Source: Agrostemma githago
Taxonomy: Eukaryota; Streptophyta; Magnoliopsida; Caryophyllales; Caryophyllaceae
DNA: 64,000 nt
NCBI GenBank assembly: GCA_958450325.1
Contig: OY288250.1
Coordinates: forward strand, 55,256,898-55,320,897
Direction: 5' to 3'
The notes under the pieces were generated by a model. The model searched no databases and was not told the origin of the DNA. It saw only the letters and a list, made by a program, of their open reading frames with translations. A program made the position numbers and the translations under genes. The stretch's first letter is position 1. Every line of letters starts with the position of its first letter. Shown here in pieces: positions 48,501-58,074 of this stretch.

Positions 48501-50574
48501 AGTTTACGAAATCTTACACATTGAGCCTATAGGAAAGCGGAAAATATCTTAAGAAAAATTACTCCTACTAATTACTCAGCTTTGAGTAAGTTCTACAAGC
48601 TATTTGGATCAATTGTCTACAACAGAAAAGCATGTTTAACAGTAATCTTTTTGGCAATCAACACTTTGTATCTTTGGGCTATAAACTAAAGGCTGGGGTA
48701 TGTCACAAAACCTGTCTCGCTTGGGAACCACAGATGATCAAGCGTATGAAGCCATCATGATACTTCTTTGCCTTTTGTGTAATCTGTGTAGTATACAGCG
48801 CTTCCCATTCTACAAGTCAAGGAAAACTCATGGGGAAGCAAGCAAGAATAGGAAAAGACCTTATATATTTATGCGGAACTGAACAAGATGGAACTTCAAG
48901 TTAAAGCAAAAGTAAACGTATTTCACAACAATAATTGAAATAATTTTTTTGCCGGAAAATAATGTACTCTAAAATTTCATCATATTTTCAAGGATGCATT
49001 AACCACAGAATATGCCATCATCACAATCAACATGTAAAGGAAAGACAGCAAGTGTAAAGTCTAAACACAGCAGATATGGTTGTATAGCATACTGGTGAGC
49101 TAACCTTTAGAAGAAGAAGACATTGCAACACTAGAAGGACTATGATGAGTACTATATTTGACTATTTCATTTTTCTTGAACTCTGCAACGGGAAGATGTT
49201 AGTTGTCACTAGCAAAGTCTCAAACATAATACCCCTATCAAACCCATGGTTGGTAAAAGATACGGAGAGCAAAAGACAACCTCTAATAATCTTCTGCGAA
49301 GGGCTTAAATTGTTCGCCGAGGTCTTTTTGCTCCAGGTGCTAGGTCTTTTATCTTAAGAAACAACACGAAGTGAGAATTATGTAAAGTAACTACAAGTAT
49401 TATAGCTACTCGAGAGCCTACAATCAATTAGCAACGGTCCCTCTTACTAGGAAAACTGTTTCTTGACTTCCCCTCATATTGAAATCGAGGTTTCTCAGGA
49501 GTTCTACTATCAGATTCAGATTCACGGTTAGGAAGCAATATACACGAGGAGCTGCTTTCAGGATCACCAATATCTACAAGACATGAAGAAAATGCCATTG
49601 ATTCCCCGGGTTTTACACCTTCATCAGTCTTCAAGTACTTGCTGTCTAACAGCTTCTCACAATCATCATACACCAAAACCTAACAATGCAAATATTGATT
49701 TATAGCAGTAATTAGGACAACAAAATTGACTACCTCGGAAACTAGTACATCACCGATCAGTAAAGGTTAGCCACTCCATTAACTGTGACAGCACGTCTGT
49801 AACAAAATTACAATATACTACGTAGTTCATCTCACTGAAATTCGAAAGCTACATAAAACTAGGCTATTCAGCTGACGGTTAACATTGTTGAATCCTCCTA
49901 AATCAGGTCAGTTGTACCACCAAATTGTCCACAATAGCGCAAGTGTAGCCACGTGAACAAATAAATAAATAAGCAGTGCTGACTTCGCTTCCATCTAGCG
50001 GTGAAATTGCTTAGGCTATTGAAAACTTTCAGATTTGAATGATGATCAAGTTAACAGAAAAATGCAGAATTTTCTGTCTGAGGCAATTGAAGCATTTTGA
50101 CGCGGATTTAGCATGAGCGAAAAATCAATTCTGCAGTAGCGCTGTCTAATTACGAACAAAGATTACAACTCGGAAACATAAATCACGAGATCATCGAGTG
50201 AATTGTAGGCCTTCAAATCAAACAGAGCAACTAATTCGATCAAATCTTTGATTTCACAATTAGGTAAGCTCATGCTCATTCAGACAATATTCTTCAGATT
50301 CACAATATTACAAGATAATTCGTTGACTACAACCGCAAAAATCACAAATTCTTCAAAAACAAACACAGATTCAAAACGATGCCAAATTAGTAAATCGAAG
50401 ATAATGACGCATATTCAGCTCCGAAAAAACTAGAATTAAAATGGAAGGAAGAGTTGAAAGGAGAGTTTGAACCTTGTTATTGGATTGAAGGTGAAGGAAG
50501 CCTTCGTGATAAACTTTCCTCTTCTGCCTCACATGCGTCGTATACGTGACTCTCCATTTTCGCACTTCTTCCAT
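45519..50574 (-). CDS. DUF2439 (ZGRF1/Mte1 N-terminal-like) protein, 508 aa, nine exons
   Basis: Exons in order, high to low: 50473-50574, 49448-49679, 49105-49182, 48712-48809, 47205-47424, 46958-47038, 46387-46503, 45780-46201, 45519-45695. All introns are GT-AG, phases agree, total 1,527 nt. Two DUF2439 domains: about residues 6-73 (KWRVTYTTHVRQKRKVYHEG ... CLVDIGD) and 138-209 (WEALYTTQITQKAKKYHDG ... HLVDIGD). The rest is Ser/Asn-rich and probably disordered; the C-terminus has GRRLFSGLAGMKRSY. In yeast Mte1 and animal ZGRF1 this domain belongs to proteins handling D-loops and recombination intermediates with Mph1/FANCM-type helicases; a role in DNA repair is inference. No helicase domain is present, unlike vertebrate ZGRF1. 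Exon borders for the poorly conserved middle exons (3, 6, 7) are less certain. Confidence 0.85.
47558..47649. mobile_element. 92-bp Stowaway-like MITE in intron 4 of the DUF2439 gene
   Basis: Ends CTTCCTCACATCCATTCAATCC and, opposite strand, CTCCCTCTCATCCATTCAATTC. TA at 47556-47557 and 47650-47651. Nearly the whole element is a fold-back. Confidence 0.75.
47940..48550 (+). other. Possible LTR-derived insertion in intron 4
   Basis: Intron 4 is 1.29 kb. This part has a TATA-like ATTATAAATAGAAG at about 48259, repeated TACTCCTAAA/TAGCTAAG blocks upstream and a Thr/Ser-like pyrimidine leader downstream, a layout common in Copia-type LTRs. No clear TG...CA ends or target duplication were found. 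Confidence 0.3.
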
Positions 50575-51005
50575 CCTCGCTCCTTTTCTCCTCTTTCTCT
50601 TTCTCTCTCTGAATTCGAATCAAAACGTTAATGGCGGGAAATGAAGAAAAATTGTATCCATCAATCTTCCGAGTTTCGAACCCTTTTATAGTTTGGGTGG
50701 GCTTCGATGGTCAAATTTTGTTGGGCAGGCTCGATAGACTATCCTCAAATTCGGGATCACGAAAACATAAATTCTATGTCTCATAGTAACTTTATGTGAG
50801 ACGGTATTACGGAAGATCGGCTCGATAATGCTCTTCCTTTATCAAAAGTCGGCCAATATGGGAGACGATGGCTTAATTTAATGGTTAAGATAACAATTTT
50901 ATGGACAATAGCTTCCAAGTTCAAATCTCATCCCTTATATTTTAATGCGACTAAGTGTGCATTTTATTAAAGCTCTCTTCATAGATAATTTTAAGGGATA
51001 TTTCC
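50575..51005 (-). promoter_or_regulatory. Upstream region of the DUF2439 gene
   Basis: Only 436 bp separate the start codon from the solo LTR at 51011. A CT-rich stretch (50578-50612) probably lies in the 5' untranslated region. No firm TATA box is called. LTR and gene are both on the minus strand, so an LTR-derived start site reading into the gene is possible. Confidence 0.4.
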
Positions 51006-51817
51006 CACGGTGTGGACATGACATAGGTCCACCCCGACGCGGCCACGCGCGGGTTTGGGTAGGCGAATGAATCTCCATATGAGAATGGATCGAATTGAAA
51101 TTTAGGTCTATGTGGAGTCGCCACCGAATTTTATGGTTATTCGGAACCATTCGAGCCCACTCTATGTCGTAGTGGGCCGTATACAAAATACGGCCCATTT
51201 CCGATGTCAGAGTTTATTGGGTTCGTTCCTTTGCATTTGATACCGATACCGACATTATCGGATATCGTGTATTGAATGACTCTCGTGCGCCAACGGTTTC
51301 GGGCATCCGGAAACCGAGGTTCTGAGTAAGGGGTGAGGGTACGTGTTGGGAAGCCCACAAAGGACACCCAACCCCGCCCGCACATTAGCGGCCTCTACTA
51401 AGAATTCGAATGACTTACAATACGCGCGTTAGTAAAACGGGAAAATGATATGCAAAGATTTACTTTCCCTAAACATGCAAATGGAATTGAAAAGTGGGTT
51501 TCTATGTCAATTTAATGCAACTAAAATTAACGTCAAAGTTGTATTTTAGCATGCGGGTTCATTTAGTATAATAAACGAATAATAATTAAATTGACAAAAG
51601 AAACAAAAAAAACGCGTTAGTAAACGATGTAAAGAAACGAATAATAACGGTTTGCAACTTATTGAATTGAATTGAAAAGATGCAAATATGAGGATGCATG
51701 ATTTGAAAAGATAGTATACATGTGATTAATTATACGCATGTTGACCAAAGTCGTAAAATACTATCGAGTTTGAAAAATAGGATAATGTACGACTTGTGTT
51801 TTAGTCGTTATGAGGCT

Positions 51818-52042
51818 ACTCGATCGAGTGGTCGATAGACTCGATCGAGTAGGCCTGTAAAAAGTGACTCTGTTTTGCATTATGGACCGTACTCGGCCGA
51901 GTTATTGACCAACTCGGTCGAGTACATGGCCACTTGACCGAGTCACTGTGAGACTCGATCGAGTGGTGATCGTGATTAGCATTCTGACTTGATTTTGAGG
52001 TGCCACTCGACCGAGTGGGCTAGGCACTCGGTCGAGTGCCCT
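51818..52042. repeat. Palindrome cluster in R-U5 of the solo LTR
   Basis: Seven or more 12-bp dyads: ACTCGATCGAGT, ACTCGGCCGAGT, ACTCGGTCGAGT and ACTCGACCGAGT. They occupy the place where elements 1 and 3 carry the CGCGAGTCGCGCG block. Confidence 0.85.
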
Positions 52043-52603
52043 CTGTACGAATTAAGATTCGTTTGTAAAATCGTGTTTTATGTCGAAAATCGTTTTAAAT
52101 TGATCATTGAGATGTGATTAAATTTTCTCCGCGTTAATAATGTCATAATTCTAAAGAATTGTTTTGACAATTATTTAGCATCAACGAAAATTGCCCTAAG
52201 TTGATTTGATGCGATTTAGAAAGATTGAATCTTTGATTAAATAATAAAAGAACTTGATTCCCTCGACTTATCCGACATCGATAAATCCCTAGAGATCGTG
52301 ATGTCGGATCCGTGTCAACGGGTTTCGACCCTTATTAAAATTGGTTTTAGAAAATTCGATGAATGCAATATTAAAGATGATAATGACGAGAAATAATGAC
52401 AAATTCTTGTTTAAGTTGACTCATCTCAATAATCAAATAATCGGGGTACCGGGATAAGCGACCGTCAACGCTGTGTGCAGTACACTTGTATGTTCGTGTT
52501 TTCTTATCCCGATATTCTTCTTACTTGACACAAATCAATGAGTATTTTAATATTTTGATACTAACAATATTACCGATATTATGATGCAATAATGATAACG
52601 AGG

Positions 52604-52740
52604 TAAATAATAATAATAATAATCGTAATAATAATAATATAATAATAATAATAATAAACGTAATAATAATAATAAACGTAATAATAATAATAAACGTAAT
52701 AATAATAATAATAAGCGTAATAATAATAATAATAATAAAC

Positions 52741-52784
<44 letters not shown>
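52604..52784. repeat. (AAT)n tract interrupted by ACG
   Basis: About 180 bp of AAT triplets, broken five or six times by ACGT (AAACGTAATAAT...), which suggests duplication of blocks with the interruption. Confidence 0.85.
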
Positions 52785-53137
52785 CGAAAAAAGGAATAAA
52801 AAAAAAAGATGGACGACGAGAAGAAAAGGGAAAGGAGAACGAGGTTTGTCACCCTCAACCTACATGTTCTTGTCTCGGTGCGGACTCGTAACCGTGGCTT
52901 TAACACAAGAGTCTTCGAGGTGTATGGAGGCTAAGTTATGGTGGCTCAGGTTTGATTCCTAAAACTAGGTTTAGGGTTTTTGCTAGTGTAGAATTGCTAG
53001 GGTTTTGAAGTGTGTGTAGATGTGTTAGGGTTGTCTTAGAGTATACTAGGGTTTTTTAAGATTGCTCAAGGATGTGTAATTGTACGTGTTGCATGGGGGT
53101 TGCTTATATAGGGAGAGCTAGGGCACCCGATTTAGGG

Positions 53138-53253
53138 TTACTCGACCGAGTATAGGGCTAACTCGGTCGAGTGGCCCGTGAAGCCAGCCGTCGGGCTCAA
53201 AACAAGCCCACTCGATCGAGTGGGTGGGTCACTCGATCGAGTGGCCCAGTCGG
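53138..53253. repeat. Palindrome cluster upstream of the solo-LTR TATA box
   Basis: Four 12-bp dyads (ACTCGACCGAGT, ACTCGGTCGAGT, ACTCGATCGAGT twice) about 30-150 bp upstream of the minus-strand TATA box, the same relative place as the CCCGATCGGGA arrays in elements 2 and 4. Confidence 0.8.
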
Positions 53254-53641
53254 GGTGCACGGGTCCTTTGTTTTGGACCTTGACTTTGATTGCTTGATGA
53301 GTTTTGCATTTGACTTGGACTTTTGATGGTTGTATGGGTTGTTTTGTGTGTCTCGGAAACGACTTTGACCGGGGTTGACCCAATCGTTAAAAGTCGGTTT
53401 TAATTCCGGTGTCGGTTTTGGCCCAAATTAGTCTTGTTTGACTCGGAATGATCCACTGGGCCTGGATTCAAGGATGATTTTGTGAAATTTGTACTCTGTA
53501 AGTGTGTTAGCCAACGATTAATGGATTTGAGCCCGTATCCGAGCGCATAGAAACACGTTTGCGTCTGATCATCATCGGGTATTTTTTGGAAACTGCCATA
53601 GACACCTGGCAGTCAAAATGCGGGTGTCTACACACGGTACC

Positions 53642-55307
53642 TGATAATTGTCGTTTGTAGTGCCTATTCTGTAGTGTTTTGGTCCCATTTTCCTTGTGGA
53701 ACCGCTCCTTTGGAGCGGTTTATGGGCTTCTTATGTTTCCTTTAGCTCGTTTCAGGTTCCCGAGGCCGTTCATGAAGAGTTGGAGTGATTCCGACTCAAT
53801 ACATATGCATTTTGGAGCCAACGAAGCTAAGGAACGATGACTCGATGCCTTGGAATCGACCCCGAGACCTTGGGACCCAATCCCGAGCCTCCGAGACCCG
53901 ATCCCGAGTCCCGAGAATCGATGAGAAGGCCATGAGAACCAAGGAGGGACCGAAAAGTTCATATTGGAGGCCTACAAGACTATTCCCGATCGGGTATGGC
54001 CTCATCCCGATCGGGAATAAAGAGGAAAGCAAGGAGCGGCCACTGTGAGGTGTTCCCGATCGGGATTCCCACTTTCCCGATCGGGATACACTTTCCCGAT
54101 CGGGATACACTTTCCCGATCGGGATTTCCCACTTTCCCGATCGGGAAAGTCCCAGCTCAGCCCGTGCTTTGTTCCTTCCTTCTCCTTTCATTCTTAAATC
54201 CTATATATACCCCCCTCTTGTATTAAGCCCCTATCTTATGTTATTTTCTTGACCTCTCCCTAAACCCTAGATAGTTTTAGGTTAGATTAGATTAGATTAG
54301 TGTAGATTAGTCGGTAATTAGTTAGTTAATCATAGTTTAGTACTTGTATTAAGGGATTCTTCAAGAATCACCCAAGATTGACAACCTAGGGTGTTTGTAT
54401 TGGATTCTTCTCATTAATGCAAGTTTCTTCCTTTCTTCTTCCTCTAGTATGGTATAATCTTTCCTCCTTTCTCTTATTCTTGTTTTGTTCTTCCAAGTTT
54501 CAATCTTTGTTCATCTTAATGTTTGTAGTTCATAGTTTTCATTAGTTTGTTTATGTTTGTTTTGGTTCTTAGTTTGATTCATCTTGTTTTTGTTAGTTAT
54601 AGTTTGATAATGATAGAGTAGTGTTCTTGCTAGGGTTAGTAGGGTGATTAGGGTGTTAATTGGGTGATTAAGGGTTTGTTAGAGATGATGGGTGGAAGAT
54701 TTGGGTTTCTTCTTGGTTTATGCACATCACATGTTTGTTGAATTGCTTGAAAGACTAAGTAGGTTGGAATGCTTGTTTTTCTTGCCTTTCTTTGTGGGTG
54801 TTAGTTTGTTGTGGGTTCGGTTCCCTCATTAAGTTGCGAGAGCCCGGTGAGGACGACCCCTAGGTCAAGTCTAAGTTGCGAGAGCCCGGATTGGACCTAG
54901 GACCATAGCGCGCTAGAACCCCGTTTGTGTTGTGTGTCGCCTCGGTGGGTTCTAGGTGGAACCTCTAGGTTGGTCTAAGTTGCGAGAGCCCGGACCGACC
55001 TAGATCACCCTACTACCTCCTCCTCTCTAGTTCTCCCTCGACCACTACGTTACCCCTTTGACCCCGACCTAATCCTAGCCCTTTTTCCTTGTTGGCTTTC
55101 CTTAGTCATAGTCTTAGCCTTAGTCTCTTCCCTCCTCATCATTCTTTAGGATAGTTTAGTCCGTTGACCGAGTCTAGTTTTTAGGCGACCTTAGTCTAGG
55201 CTATACTTTACCGTCCCTGTGGATTCGACCCGACTTGCCCTATCTACCGTAGGAATAGCCGGTTATTTTATTGACGGTTGGGGTTCCACGACAAATCCCT
55301 ACCATCA
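53642..55307 (+). repeat. Element 4, 5' LTR
   Basis: TGATAATTGTCG...CTACCATCA. TATA box (CTATATATAC) at 54201-54210. Upstream palindrome units at 53984-54151. Three copies of AAGTTGCGAGAGCCCGG at 54831-54847, 54873-54889 and 54977-54993 in the transcribed R-U5 part. The end resembles the partial LTR inside element 2. Confidence 0.93.
53982..54151. repeat. Palindrome array in U3 of element 4 (5' copy)
   Basis: Seven CCCGATCGGGA/T units; the last five are about 20 bp apart with linkers such as TACACTTT. The array ends about 50 bp before the TATA box. It is preserved in the 3' LTR at 60168-60337. Confidence 0.88.
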
Positions 55308-55310
55308 ATT

Positions 55311-55328
55311 TAGCGCCGTTGCCGGGGA
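55311..55328 (+). promoter_or_regulatory. Primer-binding site, element 4
   Basis: TAGCGCCGTTGCCGGGGA: tRNA-Asp type with one mismatch (A for G at the second base) compared with element 2. Confidence 0.75.
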
Positions 55329-55560
55329 CGGTGCTAGTTTAGACTTTGTTTTCTTAATTACTTGGCTTTGTCTTTGTGTTGTGTTTTCTTTTTCTTTTTG
55401 GTTACTTTGCTTCTTGAGTGTGAGTGGTTTATTTCTCTCTCGTCTAGTGCCCAAAAAGCACTAGACTTCTCACGTTTGTTCTTAGTCTACAGTTTGTGCT
55501 TAGAGGTGGTGATTATCTTCTTCTTGCAACTTAGAGCCGCTTTAACGGACGGTTGCTAGA

Positions 55561-56907
55561 ATGAGTGGTTTCCAACCGGGTATGGACTACGATTATGGAG
55601 CGAGCATGGGGTTTGATCTAGACTCCACACACTCGGGAGCCGAGATGAGCTACCACTCTTCTTCCTTGAACCAAAGCTATGACATGACGTCCCCCTACCA
55701 TGATCAAGCTTCTTGGGGTAATCAAGATGGGTATGATCCTCAAGATTATGAAAACGGCTACCAACAAGTGGACGATTATAACTCCTACGATCATGGTGGC
55801 TATTACTCAAGTTATGATTGTGACCCCACCATGTACACTCAAGATCCACCTTATGGAAGCCAATACCCTCAAGACCCACAATATTACCCTACCCCCCAAC
55901 CACAATATGAACCCTATGACCCACAATACTACCAACCACCCCAACCTTGCTACCAACAATATGATGCCCCACCCCTTGGGCATCATCAAGATTATCAAGG
56001 AGCTTTACAAGATCCCAATGATCACCAATCGACCGACATGGAGGTGTCTCAATCTATGCTTCAAATGCAAAAGAGCAACCAAGAAATGACCACTCAAATT
56101 CAAAAACAACAAAATGAATTATGGGTCCAAATTCGAAGGGCAAACGAGGCGAGGGATGCTCGATTAAATGCATTATCGGTTCAAACCGTAATGTTTTTAT
56201 CCCGAACATCACAATTAGATGAAGGGTGCCCACTTGAGAGAGAGGAGCTACCTAATTATGAAGCCGCCGATGTAGTTCCCTTTGAGAGAGAGATTTGCTT
56301 TGAAGAACCTCAATCGTCTACCCAAAAAGAGACGAATGAGGAGATGACACTTGGTGAAGGCATCGTTGGTGAGGAATTGGAGGAGGTTAGTGAGTGGGAT
56401 GGTTTGGTGGAATTTGTGAAGATGTTGGGTGAGATTGTTAACCTTGAGTTGCCCTTGACCGAGAACGAAGATATGCATCATGAGCCCCTTGCTAGTTCAC
56501 CGAGTGATGGTTCGGAAGGGATTGAAACTGCCGGTAGAAGTTTCGATCCTCTCCTCCATGATGATGTGGGGCCGAGTGATGAAGATGGGGAACCACAACT
56601 TGAGGCAAGTGTGGGGGTGTGTATTGAGGAAATAAGGCCAAAGCCGTTCTTTGTGCCTTGTTTCTTGGAGATGAAGCTTGCTTGTGATTGGAGGCAATGC
56701 TTAGGGAAGAAGAGATCGGTGAAGCTCGTAGGATGGAGAGACCCCAGAGACTACTATGAAGATGATGTCGGGTCTTGGGATTCCTACTTCTTGCCTCCTT
56801 CTTGGAGGCCGTGGAGGTCGGTTAAGCTCGAGCGCTTCTTGGGCCTTCACTACGATGTCGGTAGCGCGTTCGACTTGCTCCTCCATGCCCTTGAGGGCTA
56901 CGGTTGA
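55561..56907 (+). CDS. Gag-derived ORF of element 4 with a Tyr/Gln/Pro-rich N-terminus, 448 aa
   Basis: Intact ORF starting about 230 bp after the PBS. Residues 1-155 are low complexity, rich in Tyr, Gln, Pro, Asp and Gly (for example YDPQYYQPPQPCYQQYD). Next is a segment homologous to the gag-protease linker of element 2 (MLQMQKSNQEM, then EARDARLNAL). Acidic sequence follows. The C-terminus (DVGSAFDLLLHALEGYG) resembles the end of the element 2 protease ORF (EDFARAFDLFLRALDGDG). The gag capsid core, CCHC knuckle and DLGA protease are all missing. Function unknown; a nucleic-acid or particle-associated role is a guess. That a 1.35-kb frame stays open in an element without enzymes may reflect youth or selection. 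Confidence 0.75.
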   Translation: MSGFQPGMDYDYGASMGFDLDSTHSGAEMSYHSSSLNQSYDMTSPYHDQASWGNQDGYDPQDYENGYQQVDDYNSYDHGGYYSSYDCDPTMYTQDPPYGSQYPQDPQYYPTPQPQYEPYDPQYYQPPQPCYQQYDAPPLGHHQDYQGALQDPNDHQSTDMEVSQSMLQMQKSNQEMTTQIQKQQNELWVQIRRANEARDARLNALSVQTVMFLSRTSQLDEGCPLEREELPNYEAADVVPFEREICFEEPQSSTQKETNEEMTLGEGIVGEELEEVSEWDGLVEFVKMLGEIVNLELPLTENEDMHHEPLASSPSDGSEGIETAGRSFDPLLHDDVGPSDEDGEPQLEASVGVCIEEIRPKPFFVPCFLEMKLACDWRQCLGKKRSVKLVGWRDPRDYYEDDVGSWDSYFLPPSWRPWRSVKLERFLGLHYDVGSAFDLLLHALEGYG

Positions 56908-57220
56908 AGAAGAATCCACCATCCTAGGTTTGACGGAGTTCCTAAAAGAACCGTCATGTTGTATATTCCCCTCCTCTTCTTTTTTAGAATACTTGTGCTT
57001 GTATTTGTGTTTTCTTCTCTTGATTTTTGTTTGTTTTTGTGAAGCTCTTGTAATTGTTTTGGTATTTTGAGGAGCGATGTGAGGGAGTGAATTTGATGTG
57101 TATTTTGAGTTTATTGTGATAGGTGAAGTGGAGATGACTCCTAGAAAGGAGTGGTTAGTGATAGACTTTGGATCGTGACTAAGGGAGTCGGTTTTTGGGG
57201 TCTTGGGAGTCATGAAGACC

Positions 57221-57282
57221 CTTCCCGACCGGGAAGGGTGTGTCGTCACGACCGGGATGGGGCCGTCCCGATCGGGATGAGG
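57221..57282. repeat. Short palindrome array inside element 4
   Basis: Three units: TTCCCGACCGGGAA, CACGACCGGGATG and GTCCCGATCGGGAT. Counterpart of the larger array at 12129-12320. Confidence 0.7.
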
Positions 57283-58058
57283 GTGCCAAAAATCGAGTCC
57301 ACTCTCCTTTTTGGTACCTCTTCTTCGACATTTAAGCCCACCCAACCATTGTATACCCCCACCCAACCTCCCTACCTTCCTTGCTCATATCATACCACCC
57401 GCATACTTCATTTTCATACCTTCACTTCATTTCCTATCTACTTTACACCGACTCTCACATCAAATCTCACCCTCTCTTGCCACCACCTCTACCATGCAGT
57501 TTTATCAAGTTTGAAGCGGGATGGTAACGAAGAAGACAAGCAAGTGCATCTATTGAATCATTGAAGACGATGGAGTTCGTAAATTACTACGATTGATTTG
57601 GGTAACTATCATTACTTTTCCGTCTTTTATCGCTTGTTTTCTCTTGTTTACCCCCCCTTCCCCTTGAGTCAGGGTATCTTGATGGCCTTCGAGGCCTCGG
57701 TAGTGGTTGCTCCCGACTCCCGACGACGTGATTACGTCGAGAGTCAATCGATAAATCCAAATTTTACAAGATTTTCACTTTCTTTTTAGGAATTAGACGG
57801 ATTTAGGCGGAATCCGGGCTAGGTGACTTGATTACACCTAGCCCTCCCCTCCCATTTCCTTTTATTTCTTTCTTTTATTTTCTTCCCCCATCCATATCTT
57901 TTCTTGTCTCGGCCCACGGTGACTTGACTACACCCCGGCCGGACACCTTCTACCCTTTTCTTCACCTTAGTTTTGATTTTTAGCTTTATTTTCATAGTTT
58001 CTTTTTCTTTCTTTTGTCTCTCCGACAATACGATTGAGCATATGAGGACATTGCTCGG

Positions 58059-58074
58059 TTTAAGTGTGGGGGAG
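58059..58074 (+). promoter_or_regulatory. Internal polypurine-tract-like motif, element 4
   Basis: TTTAAGTGTGGGGGAG, differing at two positions from the terminal tract at 59811-59826; about 1.75 kb before the 3' LTR. Confidence 0.55.

Larger units (their letters stand above)
51011..53632 (-). mobile_element. Solo LTR related to elements 1 and 3, 2,622 bp
   Basis: Minus-strand reading starts TGTAGACACCCGC at 53632 and ends CATGTCCACA at 51011. Perfect 5-bp duplications CACGG at 51006-51010 and 53633-53637. Minus-strand TATA box (CTATATAAGC) near 53102-53111. It is longer than its relatives because of an (AAT)n tract and palindrome clusters. No interior is present: the classic product of recombination between two LTRs. 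Confidence 0.93.
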
